This document shows positions 1 to 8,037 of a stretch of DNA of 64,000 nt, piece after piece. The stretch spans positions 4,092,001 through 4,156,000 of the forward strand of contig NZ_CP048405.1 of NCBI RefSeq assembly GCF_014084125.1, given 5' to 3'. The position numbers and the translations under genes were made by a program. Under the pieces are notes generated by a model. It was not told the DNA's origin and did not search any database. It saw only the letters and a program-made list of their open reading frames with translations. Positions within the stretch are counted from its first letter, which is position 1. Every line of letters begins with the position of its first letter. The stretch comes from Streptacidiphilus sp. PB12-B1b (GTDB lineage Bacteria; Actinomycetota; Actinomycetes; Streptomycetales; Streptomycetaceae).

Positions 1-2
1 CC

Positions 3-836
3 GGCCAACGCCGGCCCGACGAGGCGTACCGCCCCGCCGTGACCGCACTCCCCTGGCGCACCGACCACACGATCGACGCCTCCTTCGCCGCCGAGTGCCG
101 GGTGGCTTTCTCGTACGCGGACCAGAACGGACGGGCCATCGCATCGGCCTCGCTCAGTTCCGCCCAGGTGCAGAGCCAGACCGGTCAGGACTACACGCTG
201 CCGCTGACCGGCGCCACCTGGCTGCCGTGCACCGCGCCGACGCTCATGCCGGTCGGTCCGCGGAGCCAGCCGATCACCTACCGGCTCAAGGCGCTGGTAA
301 CCGAGGGCGCGAACATCGCCAACGACGGGCAGGAGGCGTTCACCCCGCTCAGGGATGCACACCCGATCCTGACCGGGTACTACTTCGACCTGCGGGTCCA
401 GGTCCAGGACGCCTTTCTCGGCGGACCGGCCGGCCGCTCGGTGATGCTGCGGCTCCCTGACGGGCGCATGGCGGCCGCGCGGCTCGACGCCGCGGGCCGG
501 GCCTCCTTCGGGCACCTCCCCCGAGCGTCCTACTCGGTCACCTCGACCGGCGGCGGAGTCGCCATGGCCAAGACCATCCGGCTTTCCCAGGAAAGCACCG
601 TCGCCGTGCGGATGATCAGCGACGACGATCTCGGGCTGGGCGCCCTCTGCCTGCTGCTGTTCCTGCTCGCGCCCTTCATGCCCGCCGCGGTGCGCGCTGT
701 GCGCCGTCGGCGCGGGGCGAGAGGCCGCCCGCAGGGCGGGGGTGCGCCGGACGGGGGCGCGGCGGACACGGGCCCCGAGCCGCAACCTGCCGCGCCCCCT
801 TCCGCAGCGCCGGCGGTAACCGAACCAAGGAGCTGA
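3..836 (+). CDS. Membrane-anchored extracellular protein of unknown function, 5' end cut by window
   Basis: The reading frame is open from the first bases of the window, so the true start probably lies upstream; an internal GTG at 39 is the first start codon visible. Most of the protein looks beta-rich and extracytoplasmic. A single hydrophobic helix (encoded around 625-690) is followed by an Arg-rich stop-transfer segment and a Pro/Ala-rich cytoplasmic tail. It ends 7 bases before the GH99-like gene, so the two are probably cotranscribed and may act together on a surface glycan. I do not recognise a named family. Confidence 0.6.
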   Translation, partial: GQRRPDEAYRPAVTALPWRTDHTIDASFAAECRVAFSYADQNGRAIASASLSSAQVQSQTGQDYTLPLTGATWLPCTAPTLMPVGPRSQPITYRLKALVTEGANIANDGQEAFTPLRDAHPILTGYYFDLRVQVQDAFLGGPAGRSVMLRLPDGRMAAARLDAAGRASFGHLPRASYSVTSTGGGVAMAKTIRLSQESTVAVRMISDDDLGLGALCLLLFLLAPFMPAAVRAVRRRRGARGRPQGGGAPDGGAADTGPEPQPAAPPSAAPAVTEPRS

Positions 837-843
837 AAGACCC

Positions 844-2040
844 GTGAGTCGCACGTCCTCGCATCGACTGCCCCGGTTGGGGCTGCTCTGTCTCGTGATC
901 GCAGCGCTCGGCCTCGCGGCTCTTGCCGTCGGCCTGGCGACCCAGTCCGACACACCCGCCTCGTCCCCCCAGGGCTCCGGCTCGTCCGTGCCCAGCGAGC
1001 TCACTCCGCTGCCCGGTCCCGTCGCCTCCGGCGGGAATGCGCTGCCGCTGTTCGCCTACTACTACATCTGGTTCAGCCCGAACTCCTGGCGGCGGGCCAA
1101 GCTCGACTACCCGCTGGCCGGTGACTACTCGAGCGGTGATCCGGCCATAGTCAAACAGCAGATCGAGTCGGCAAAGGCGGCAGGTATCCAGGGCTTCATC
1201 GTGAGCTGGAAGGACACTGCCCAGAACGACAGCCGACTGCAGTTGGTCATGCGGATCGCCGCTCAGGAGAAATTCAAGCTGGCGATGATCTACCAGGGTC
1301 TGGATTTCCAGCGCAAGCCGTTACCGGCGTCGGAGGTGGGCAAGGATTTCCAGACCTTCGAGACGAAATACGCGCCCAACCCGGTGTTCTACAAGATCGG
1401 CGGCAAGGCGCTGACCATCTGGAGCGGCACCTGGGAGTTCAGCGCGGCGGCCGTGCGGAGCGTCACCAGCCCGGTAACCGGCAGACTGCTGGTGCTCAAC
1501 ACACAGAAAAGCGTGTCCGCCTACGACCAGATCGCCTCGTACACCGACGGCGATGCGTACTACTGGTCCTCGGTCAATCCGCAGACCGACGCCGGCTATC
1601 CGAAGAAACTGCAGCAGATGGCCGCAGCCGTGCACGCCCACCACGGGTACTGGATCGCCCCCTTCGCCCCCGGTTTCGACGCCGAACTGGTCGGCGGAAC
1701 CGGAACCGTGCCACGCGACGACGGCCGGACCCTGCGCACGGAATACGCCGCAGCCGTGGGCTCCTCCCCGGACATGCTCGGCCTGATCAGCTGGAACGAG
1801 TTCAGCGAGAACTCATACGTCGAGCCGTCCAAGAAATACGGGTACTTCTACCTGGACGCCGTAGCGCAACTGCGCGGCGCGACAGTCCCGGCAGGACTGC
1901 AGGACAGCGACTCAAGCGCCCAGTCAGGAAGCCAGGACAGCCCCTGGCCCGACGCGTTTCTCCTTCTCGGCTGCGTCCTGATATGCGGCAGCACAGCCGG
2001 ATTCGCAGCCGCGATCCGCACGGCACGCCGAAAGCCCTGA
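844..2040 (+). CDS. GH99-like (endo-mannosidase/WbsX-like) glycosidase, membrane anchored
   Basis: 398 residues with an N-terminal signal anchor (about 12-33) and a C-terminal helix (about 368-390) before an Arg/Lys tail. The middle carries features of the GH99 and WbsX-associated glycosidase fold: an early FAYYYIWF strand, GFIVSW near residue 120, and a WNEF...YVEPS signature at residues 317-330 whose glutamates are typical of the family active site. The likely role is hydrolysis of a mannose-type or related surface polysaccharide outside the cell. The GTG start follows the upstream gene by 7 bases. Residue 160 is encoded by TTA (1321-1323), the rare codon read by the bldA tRNA in Streptomyces, so expression may be tied to development. 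Substrate is inferred only. Confidence 0.75.
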   Translation: MSRTSSHRLPRLGLLCLVIAALGLAALAVGLATQSDTPASSPQGSGSSVPSELTPLPGPVASGGNALPLFAYYYIWFSPNSWRRAKLDYPLAGDYSSGDPAIVKQQIESAKAAGIQGFIVSWKDTAQNDSRLQLVMRIAAQEKFKLAMIYQGLDFQRKPLPASEVGKDFQTFETKYAPNPVFYKIGGKALTIWSGTWEFSAAAVRSVTSPVTGRLLVLNTQKSVSAYDQIASYTDGDAYYWSSVNPQTDAGYPKKLQQMAAAVHAHHGYWIAPFAPGFDAELVGGTGTVPRDDGRTLRTEYAAAVGSSPDMLGLISWNEFSENSYVEPSKKYGYFYLDAVAQLRGATVPAGLQDSDSSAQSGSQDSPWPDAFLLLGCVLICGSTAGFAAAIRTARRKP

Positions 2041-2199
2041 GCCACTGCATGCGCGCTTCGGCTGAGCCGCAGCCAGCCGCGTCGTGCACGGCAGACCGGG
2101 CACGTGCCGGGGATGCCACCAGCTGAGCGGCGAGAAAGGGGACGTCGTATGAAGAACACCATCAACACCGGCCCAGCGCCGTGCCGCCCTTAAGGTGTG

Positions 2200-2507
2200 C
2201 CGTCAGCTGGCCCAGCGGGCCTGCGCCCGCACCACACCGCCCGCGCACCCGTTCGCGGAGGCCCGGCCGGGTTCGTGTGCGGGCTCTACGACGCCGTCTG
2301 CGTTGCAGTCGTGCAGGACATCGCGGACCTCTCCGGCCTGGTGAGCGTGACCGTCACGCTTTCGTCGACCGGCATGCGCTGTGCGGACAACAGCACCACC
2401 TCGGCCCGCCGCCAGGTAACCATCGAGCCCGCACCCCTGCGAACGATCCGCACCAATCGCCGTCCCTCATCGTCGTCGATGTCTCGGACCCGAAGGCGTT
2501 CAGCCAT
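2200..2507 (-). pseudogene. IS630-type transposase remnant (N-terminal helix-turn-helix)
   Basis: From 2507 downward the frame reads MAERLRVRDIDDDEGRRL, then RRG...VTWRRAEVVLLSAQRMPV. This is the conserved start of actinobacterial IS630-family transposases. Near 2345 the frame breaks; the expected EVRDVLHDCNADG continuation is found in another frame. After about 2200 similarity is lost, and the DDE catalytic part is absent. It is a dead fragment. I saw no terminal inverted repeats. A mini-ORF of 14 codons (2149-2193, plus strand) with a good ribosome site (GAGAAAGGGG) ends at the decayed edge and could be the stump of an interrupted gene. The rest of 2041-2557 holds nothing else I can support. 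Confidence 0.6.
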
Positions 2508-2557
2508 GAGGACAGCATGGCCGTGCCGCCCGAGCCTGCCACGGACCCGGCCGTGGG

Positions 2558-3262
2558 TCAGCGTGGTTGAGTATCAGGCGTGGTGAGTGGCAGCATGACG
2601 CTCTCACCTGGCTGCAGGCTCCGCACCTGGTCCCCAACGAGGTGCACCGGTTCGAATCCGACAGCGGTGAACTGCCCGTCTGCCACCACTGCTCCGGCTC
2701 GCTCGTGCAGGGCCACGACGGGCCGGCGGTTCTCTCGCGCCCACTCCCGCGCACGTGGCGTGTCCTGGAGGCGGTGATGCACGAACACCCCGTGTCCCGC
2801 CAGCAGATCAAGGCCCCGGGTGTCGGTCGTGTGGCAGGAGTCCACATCGAGGTGCGCAACGGTCGTGATGTCGACACCCATCACCGCCGCGCCCGCGCTT
2901 CCTCCGTAGACAGCTCCGCCGTTCTCCAGAAAGCGCTTTAGCGCAGTCAGGAGGCCGTTGCGTCGAAGGACTGCCAGTAGACGGAAGGTGTTGCCCCCGC
3001 CGATGTACACCCCGCGGAACTCCGGTAGGCGTCGGGCCGGCTCGTCGCCTGCACCGTCCCACATCTGGATGTCGTTCAGTCCGAGGGGCGAGAATACGCC
3101 GGTCACCCACTCCAGGCAGGCGGCATAGTCGCTTTCAGCCGGAACCATGGCAACCGGCCAGTACCACAACGGTCCGGAGCCCACTGCTGAAGCAAACGCG
3201 GTGTCCAGCCGGAGGGAGTCCTCCGCACCGCCGCCACCGGACAGGAACAGCGAGCCGGTCAC
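2558..3262 (-). CDS. Peptidase S51 (dipeptidase E/cyanophycinase-like) family protein
   Basis: 234 residues, the usual size for PepE. The segment GVYIGGGNTFRLL followed by YGGSAGAAVMG is the S51 signature; the serine in GGSAGA is the nucleophile. Known members are cytoplasmic serine peptidases cleaving N-terminal Asp dipeptides or related bonds. The start is a GTG with a weak ribosome site. It lies downstream of the MarR/YCII pair on the same strand but is separated from them by a strong hairpin, so it may have its own promoter. Confidence 0.8.
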   Translation of the reverse strand: MTGSLFLSGGGGAEDSLRLDTAFASAVGSGPLWYWPVAMVPAESDYAACLEWVTGVFSPLGLNDIQMWDGAGDEPARRLPEFRGVYIGGGNTFRLLAVLRRNGLLTALKRFLENGGAVYGGSAGAAVMGVDITTVAHLDVDSCHTTDTRGLDLLAGHGVFVHHRLQDTPRAREWARENRRPVVALHERAGAVVADGQFTAVGFEPVHLVGDQVRSLQPGESVMLPLTTPDTQPR

Positions 3263-3268
3263 CGCATG

Positions 3269-3308
3269 CCCGTAGGTTCAACCTCACTCATGAGGCCGAA
3301 CCTACGGG
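3269..3308. terminator. Hairpin between YCII gene and peptidase S51 gene
   Basis: CCCGTAGGTTC (3269-3279) is perfectly complementary to GAACCTACGGG (3298-3308), with a second inner stem CCTCA/TGAGG (3282-3295). No T-tract is evident. It sits after the YCII gene and just before the S51 start, so it may end the MarR-YCII transcript or act as a 5' structure for the peptidase mRNA. Confidence 0.55.
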
Positions 3309-3387
3309 AGGTGATCGACAGGCTGCAAGCGCATGCGACGGGGCGGACGTTGCCTGATGCGGTACCGGGGCGGGGCCTCGGTGACGA

Positions 3388-3726
3388 TCAGACGGTCGGG
3401 TCGGGCAGGATCTCGCGGACCTCCTGCGCGCAGCGGCAGGCGGCGGCAAACTTGGCGGCCCACTCCAGCGCGTCCTGGCGTGAGGGCAGATCGAGGACCG
3501 CGAACCCGCCGAGCACCGCCTTGGTCTCCGGGTACGGGCCGTCGGTGACAGTCCCATCGGTGGCCACGATGCTCGCCTGCTGGGTTTCCAGTCCGCCGCC
3601 GAAGACCCACACACCGGCGTCCTGAGCCTGACGCATCACCTCGTGCGCGGCCTCGGCCACCTCGGGCAGCTCTTCCTCGAGGAAGGCCATCGCGCCGTCA
3701 TCAAACGAGATCAGGTACCGCGTCAT
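3388..3726 (-). CDS. YCII-domain (DGPF) protein
   Basis: 112 residues, the standard length for the family. It contains the hallmark DGPYPETKAVLGGF in the middle and an early acidic FLEEELPE segment. YCII proteins adopt a ferredoxin-like fold and often accompany sigma factors or regulators; biochemical roles are mostly unproven. The ATG start has GGGAG upstream. It lies about 50 bases downstream of the MarR gene and is probably cotranscribed with it. Confidence 0.8.
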   Translation of the reverse strand: MTRYLISFDDGAMAFLEEELPEVAEAAHEVMRQAQDAGVWVFGGGLETQQASIVATDGTVTDGPYPETKAVLGGFAVLDLPSRQDALEWAAKFAAACRCAQEVREILPDPTV

Positions 3727-3777
3727 GCATGGCTCCCTTGTTCGATCCGGCGGATGCGTCGCCGTTCATTGGACGGG

Positions 3778-4239
3778 TCAGTCAGCCGCGCCGGGCGCCT
3801 TGGCTCGGGCGACGGCGGCGGCTCGGGCGGTGGCGAGGGCGGTACCGAGGTGCCCGAGTTCGGATTCCGAGAGCGGTGCACGCAGCAGGGATTCCAGCTC
3901 CCGGTCGAAGACCGCTCCCGCAGTCGCCAGCAACTCCTCTCCCGCCTCGGTGAGTTCCAGGATCGAGGAGCGACGGTCAGCAGGGTTCGGGCGGCGGGCG
4001 CAGTAGCCCAACGCCTCGATGCGGTCAACGGCCTGGCTGGTGCCGCCGACGGTGATGGCCAGCGCGTTGGCGATGTCGTACACCCGGCAGGAGGGCGTCG
4101 AAGCGATGGCCATCATCACGTTGAGGCTCCCCAGCGGCAGGCTGCACTCCTGCCGCAGCCGGGCGTCCACGGAGTTCCACAGGACGGTCTCGAAGCGAAC
4201 CAGATCATCGAACACCTGCCGCAGTTGCACCGCTTCCAC
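3778..4239 (-). CDS. MarR-family transcriptional regulator
   Basis: 153 residues with the MarR winged-helix layout: an N-terminal dimerisation helix, a helix-turn-helix around residues 50-85 (YDIANALAITVGGTSQAVDRIEALG), and the wing PADRRSSILELTEAG at about 95-110. The GTG start is chosen because GAGGGAGG sits just upstream. A perfect palindrome lies about 35 bases upstream of the start, which suggests autoregulation. The regulator probably also controls the downstream YCII gene; the ligand is unknown. Confidence 0.85.
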   Translation of the reverse strand: MEAVQLRQVFDDLVRFETVLWNSVDARLRQECSLPLGSLNVMMAIASTPSCRVYDIANALAITVGGTSQAVDRIEALGYCARRPNPADRRSSILELTEAGEELLATAGAVFDRELESLLRAPLSESELGHLGTALATARAAAVARAKAPGAAD

Positions 4240-4272
4240 CGCACCTCCCTCGAAACCTTGGCACTGATTAGT

Positions 4273-4282
4273 TTAGCGCTAA
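4273..4282. promoter_or_regulatory. Perfect palindrome TTAGCGCTAA, likely MarR operator
   Basis: TTAGCGCTAA is self-complementary. It lies within ATTAG-TT-TAGCGCTAAT, about 35 bases upstream of the MarR start, in an AT-richer segment. AT-rich palindromes of this kind are typical MarR operators. Binding is inferred from position and symmetry. Confidence 0.6.
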
Positions 4283-4334
4283 TTCAGATGAAACCGCAGC
4301 GCGGGCCGTGGGCCCGACCGGGGGACGCCGGACG

Positions 4335-4562
4335 TCAGCCGCCGGTGGGGAGTTGGGGTTCCGGCGGCTGGTCCTTCGGGGGGCGTCCGCGACGGGGCAG
4401 CTGGCCGACGTTGCTCGGCAGGCGTCCGGCCTGGGAGAGGGACTGTCGCAGCAGGTACTCGATCTGGGCCGTGGTGCTGCGCAGTTCGTCCCCGGCCCAG
4501 CGGACCAGGGCGTCGTGGACGGCGGGGTCCAGGCGCAGCAGGATCTGTTTGCGTTCACTCAT
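4335..4562 (-). CDS. Arc-type ribbon-helix-helix DNA-binding protein
   Basis: 75 residues. The N-terminus [19 protein letters not shown] has the short beta-strand (KQILLRL) and following helix of the ribbon-helix-helix fold. The C-terminus is basic and proline-rich ([12 protein letters not shown]), like an AT-hook. The start at 4562 is preferred over the upstream in-frame ATG because the SPFH stop is only 17 bases away and the fold begins here. It is the second gene of an SPFH-RHH pair. A perfect palindrome upstream of the SPFH gene is a plausible binding site. Confidence 0.75.
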   Translation of the reverse strand: MSERKQILLRLDPAVHDALVRWAGDELRSTTAQIEYLLRQSLSQAGRLPSNVGQLPRRGRPPKDQPPEPQLPTGG

Positions 4563-4579
4563 GGCCGCTCCGGCCCGGC

Positions 4580-5473
4580 CTACTGGTAGAGAGTGCCGGT
4601 GTTGACGACCGGCTGGGTGGCCTGCTCGCTGCACAGGACCACCAGCAGGTTGCTGACCATGACGGCCTTGCGTTCCTCATCGAGCTCGACGATACCCTCC
4701 GCGCTCAGCGAGTCGAGGGCCTGGCGGACCATGCCGACCGCGCCCTGCACCAGCCGCTGCCGCGCGGAGACGACGGCGTCGGCCTGCTGGCGGCGCAGCA
4801 TCGCCTGCGCGATCTCCGGCGCGTAGGAGAGTCGGGTGATCCTGGATTCGACCACGCTGATACCGGCGAGGGCGACCCGGGCGCCGATCTCCGCCGACAG
4901 GCGCCCGGTGATCTCGCCCGTGTGCTCGCGCAGCGAGATCTGGCCCTCGCTGCGTGCGTCGTAGGGGTATCCGGTGGCGATGTGGCGCACCGCGGTCTCG
5001 GTCTGGATCCCCACGAACTGGACGAAGTTGTCCACGGCGTAGACGGCTTTGGCGGTGTCCTCGACCTGCCAGACCACGACGGCCGCGATCTCGACGGGGT
5101 TGCCGTCGGCGTCGTTGACCTTCAGCGTCGCCGTCTCGTGGTTGCGCACCCGGGTGGAGACCCGGCGCCGCAGCGTGAAGGGGTTGACCCAGCGCAGGCC
5201 GGTGGCGCGGATCGTCCCGGTGTACCGGCCGAACAGCGACAGCACGCGGGCCTGGCCGGGGGCGACGGGCGTCAGGCCGATGAGGGCGAGCAGGCCGACC
5301 ACGAACAGGGCCACGTTCCACCAGCCGTTGACGCCCCGCAGCACGATGGCGACGACGATCAGGGCCACGCCGAGGGCCAGCGGGCCCCAGCCGGGGATGT
5401 TGTATCCGTTCCGCTCGCTCACCGGCGCCTCGGGCATGCGGAGCGGTGGTTCCTGATCAAGTTCCGTGGTCAT
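4580..5473 (-). CDS. SPFH (band 7/stomatin) domain membrane protein
   Basis: 297 residues. The N-terminus is cytoplasmic ([10 protein letters not shown]), followed by two hydrophobic helices near residues 30-65. An SPFH domain then starts at [19 protein letters not shown] and runs through typical [19 protein letters not shown] helices. These proteins assemble as scaffolds at membrane microdomains. The ATG at 5473 has GGGAGGC upstream and is preferred to the longer frame. The downstream ribbon-helix-helix gene is 17 bases away, which suggests one operon. Function in actinomycetes is not well defined. Confidence 0.85.
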   Translation of the reverse strand: MTTELDQEPPLRMPEAPVSERNGYNIPGWGPLALGVALIVVAIVLRGVNGWWNVALFVVGLLALIGLTPVAPGQARVLSLFGRYTGTIRATGLRWVNPFTLRRRVSTRVRNHETATLKVNDADGNPVEIAAVVVWQVEDTAKAVYAVDNFVQFVGIQTETAVRHIATGYPYDARSEGQISLREHTGEITGRLSAEIGARVALAGISVVESRITRLSYAPEIAQAMLRRQQADAVVSARQRLVQGAVGMVRQALDSLSAEGIVELDEERKAVMVSNLLVVLCSEQATQPVVNTGTLYQ

Positions 5474-5521
5474 CGGAACGCCTCCCTGTGAGCAGTGATC
5501 TACCAGGCAAAAATCTAGCAT

Positions 5522-5533
5522 AGTGATATCACT
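5522..5533. promoter_or_regulatory. Perfect 12-bp palindrome AGTGATATCACT upstream of SPFH-RHH operon
   Basis: AGTGATATCACT is self-complementary and lies in a short AT-rich segment 49 bases upstream of the SPFH start, and 2 bases before the 3' end of the acetyltransferase gene. It fits an operator for the RHH protein encoded in the same operon, since RHH dimers bind short palindromes. That link is inference. Confidence 0.6.
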
Positions 5534-5535
5534 TT

Positions 5536-6060
5536 TTAGAAGGCATGGAGCGTGGTCAGCTGCCACCTCAGCTCTCCGTCGCTCCACTGGTCGGTGCGGG
5601 TGAGTCCGGCCGCGGCGGCGACGGCGGCGGACGCCTGGTGGTCGGGGTGGATGTGGGCGATGACGGTGTGCACCGGGCGCTCCCGCAGCCAGGCGACCAG
5701 CCCTCGGGCCGCCTCGGTGGCGATCCCCTGCCGCTGCCAGGGGGTTCCCACCACCCAGGCGATCTCCGCGACGGCTCCACAGTCATCGGCGGTGACCGTC
5801 GCCTGCACCGTGCCGGCCAGGCACCCGGCGGTGCGCAGGCGGATCGCCCAGTTGCACCAGGAGACCGCCGGATCGGGCGAGCCGACCGCCCAGCGGGCGT
5901 AGCGGGCGCGCAGGGCCTGGACGCTTTCCGGCGCGCCGCCGATGAACGTGTGCAGGTCGGGATCGGACAGCACGGCGGCCATCTCGTCGGCGTGCTCCAC
6001 CCGCAGCGGCAGCAGGGTGAGCCGCTCGGTGTCGATGATGTCGGGCCTGAACGTATTCAC
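5536..6060 (-). CDS. GNAT-family N-acetyltransferase (RimJ/RimL type)
   Basis: 174 residues from the GTG at 6060, which has AGGAGG 4 bases upstream. It opens with IIDTERLTLLPLRVEHADEM, the usual RimJ-like beginning. It contains the acetyl-CoA pyrophosphate loop as W-Q-R-Q-G-I-A-T-E-A (motif A, about residue 115) and ends in a SDGELRWQL strand. It likely transfers an acetyl group from acetyl-CoA to an amine on a protein or small molecule; the substrate is unknown. Confidence 0.8.
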   Translation of the reverse strand: MNTFRPDIIDTERLTLLPLRVEHADEMAAVLSDPDLHTFIGGAPESVQALRARYARWAVGSPDPAVSWCNWAIRLRTAGCLAGTVQATVTADDCGAVAEIAWVVGTPWQRQGIATEAARGLVAWLRERPVHTVIAHIHPDHQASAAVAAAAGLTRTDQWSDGELRWQLTTLHAF

Positions 6061-6141
6061 GCTGCCTCCTGGTCGCAAGGTGCGACGAGTATGGCGCGGG
6101 CGCGGCGCGGCCCGACGTGAGGTCTACCGCCCCAGCGGCGG

Positions 6142-6177
6142 GCCCGGTCCGCACACGGGCATGTGCGCGGACCGGGC
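6142..6177 (-). terminator. Intrinsic-type hairpin after CBM3-GH16 gene
   Basis: GCCCGGTCCGC at the 5' arm pairs with GCGGACCGGGC at the 3' arm (11 perfect pairs, extendable by ACA/TGT). It lies 29 bases beyond the stop of the minus-strand CBM3-GH16 gene. There is no T-tract, as is common in high-GC actinomycetes. Confidence 0.65.
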
Positions 6178-6206
6178 GGGGGCAACGAGCTGTTACAGCT
6201 GAGGAG

Positions 6207-7652
6207 TTACGAGTTGGGGACGGTGTCGACGAAGTGGGTGCCGCTGCCGTAGTAGCCGGCGACCGTGCTGGTGACCTGGGCCGGGGTGAGCGCGCCGGAG
6301 TTGTTGAAGTAGACCCAGTTGACCTTCTCGTCCCAGGTGCGCGCCCCGCTGGCGCCGGAGAGGTCGATGAACCACTCGTTGCAGTCGATGGTCATGGGTT
6401 CGCGCGGGTAGTAGATGCCGGTGGTGCTGAAGTACTCCTGACCGTCGACGTAGTACGTCACGGTGCCGTCCTCGACCGTCATCTGCAGGGTGTGCCAGCC
6501 CTGGAGGCTGCTGATGACGTTGTGGGTCTGCCGGTTCATGGCGTCCGCGCTGTACCAGCTGGTGGTGTAGAGCGTCGGGCCGGGCGCGCCCCAACCGCCG
6601 TTCGGCAGGTACTCGTTGTCCAGTTCGCTGTAGAGCGAGTTGTCCGGGGAGATGGTGTAGAAGGTCTCGTTGACGTGGTCGCCGTTCTGCCCGGTGGTGG
6701 GCGCGTCGTTGAAGTAGACCCGGGCCGCGTAGGTACCCTCGAAGAACTTCTCGCTGGTGGTGTCGATTTCGGCCTGGGTGGTGTCGGTGCCGTCGGTGGT
6801 GGCCTCCAGTTGCATCACCTTGCCGCCCTGGGCGGTCGGGTCGCTGGGGAAGCTGATCGCGTTCTGGGTCCAGGTGTTGGCGATGCCCGGGCCGCCGGAG
6901 CCGGTGCGGATGGTCCAGTCGTGGGCGTTGAGGGCGGGGTCGGTGGGGCCGGTGTAGTGGAAGTCGTCGAACAGCGTGCCGCCGGACGGCGGGGCACCGG
7001 TGGGGCCGGTGGGCGTCGGCGTCGGTGTCGGCGAAGCGCCCCCGGTCGGCGTGGGCGTGGGGGTCGGTGAGGCGGTGCCGCCGTTCGGCTCGGTGCCCCA
7101 CGCCAGCGCGCCGTTCACATAGCCGGTGACCTGGCTGGAGGCGGTGTAGCCGGTGTCGGCGGCGTTGAACGAGTAGTCGTCGGCCTGGTTCACGTCCTGC
7201 CAGTCGCTGCGGTACAGCCGCAGTTCCAGGTCGCCGCTGTTGGCGCCGGGGGCCAGGCTGCCGGCGTCGGTGCCGAAGCTGATCTGGAGGTAGTGGTCGG
7301 CAGTGGCGGTGGGGTTCGCCAGTGCGACGACGGTACCGGTGATGTTGGAGCAGCCGGGCACGGCCCAGGCGCAGGCGAAGGTGTAGGGCACGGTGGTGTC
7401 GGCGCTGAAGTAGTAGCGCAGGGTGATCTGGCTGAGCGGGATGGCGGCCGAGGTGTTGTTGACGACCTCCAGCCAGGGTTCGGCCTCGTCGGCGGTGGCG
7501 GCCGTGCTGGTCTTGTAGAGCACGGTCAGGGCCGGGCCGGCCGCGTGCGCGGCGTGGACGGTGGGGTAGAGCGCGACGGCGGTGCAGGCCAGCGAGGCGG
7601 CTGCGAGCAGTGCGCGGCGCATCCCGCGTGGGCGGGGGTGGGCGTGCTCCAT
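6207..7652 (-). CDS. Secreted CBM3 plus GH16-like polysaccharide-binding/hydrolysing protein
   Basis: 481 residues. A signal peptide ends near residue 38 (VHAAHA). Residues 41-180 form a family 3 cellulose-binding module (LTVLYKT, WLEVVNNTSAAIPLSQITLRYYFS). Two PTPTPTPT linkers (about 195-220) lead to a concanavalin-like GH16 domain (225-481) with the E-x-D-x-E catalytic signature as ELDNE at 343-347. The ATG at 7652 is preceded by CAGGAGT. The protein probably binds cellulose-like material and cuts a beta-glucan or related polymer outside the cell. It is transcribed divergently from the sugar ABC operon, and the shared intergenic region carries paired operator-like repeats. Confidence 0.8.
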   Translation of the reverse strand: MEHAHPRPRGMRRALLAAASLACTAVALYPTVHAAHAAGPALTVLYKTSTAATADEAEPWLEVVNNTSAAIPLSQITLRYYFSADTTVPYTFACAWAVPGCSNITGTVVALANPTATADHYLQISFGTDAGSLAPGANSGDLELRLYRSDWQDVNQADDYSFNAADTGYTASSQVTGYVNGALAWGTEPNGGTASPTPTPTPTGGASPTPTPTPTGPTGAPPSGGTLFDDFHYTGPTDPALNAHDWTIRTGSGGPGIANTWTQNAISFPSDPTAQGGKVMQLEATTDGTDTTQAEIDTTSEKFFEGTYAARVYFNDAPTTGQNGDHVNETFYTISPDNSLYSELDNEYLPNGGWGAPGPTLYTTSWYSADAMNRQTHNVISSLQGWHTLQMTVEDGTVTYYVDGQEYFSTTGIYYPREPMTIDCNEWFIDLSGASGARTWDEKVNWVYFNNSGALTPAQVTSTVAGYYGSGTHFVDTVPNS

Positions 7653-7778
7653 GGGGACTCCTGTGGGGGAGGCGGGCCCGGCGTCGGCCGGGGCCGTGGG
7701 GGCGCGTCGGCGGCATCCGTGCTCGGGAGGGGCGGGGATCCGGCGCGGTACTGCGGCAGCATGGGACACCCACGATGG

Positions 7779-7939
7779 ATGACCACTGGTCATGTCACAT
7801 GTGCCGGTTGACGTACAAGGTGATTGCCCGAACTCCCCATGTCAAGGCCGACATCATGATCTGCTGTCGCTCGCACACCCCTTTTCTTCCCCTTCGCAGG
7901 TGGGGATGCAGATCGGGTTTCCACCCATTGACATGACCA
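7779..7939. promoter_or_regulatory. Divergent regulatory region with GntR-type operator-like repeats
   Basis: The 385-base gap between the GH16 gene and the ABC operon holds two copies of TGGTCATGTCA in opposite orientation, at 7787-7797 and 7929-7939 (as TGACATGACCA). The first is embedded in a perfect palindrome ATGACCA-C-TGGTCAT at 7779-7793. One copy sits toward each divergent gene. The motif resembles the TGGTC...GACCA boxes bound by DasR-like GntR/HutC regulators, and such a regulator is the last gene of the operon. A TTGACG hexamer at about 7808 may be a -35 element. No other gene is visible in the gap. Confidence 0.55.
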
Positions 7940-8037
7940 GAGGTTAGGTGGGAGCGTCTGCGTCCAGCAGCCGGCGCAGCAGCCCCGTCGGCCCTCCCGA
8001 GCACCCCCTCATCCCCCGGCCGTCGAGGAGAGTTCCC

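Noticed and set aside
2645-2665. GGTTCGAATCC resembling a tRNA T-arm
   Set aside because: Flanking bases do not form a T-stem, no acceptor or anticodon arm is present, and the stretch lies inside the S51 peptidase coding frame.
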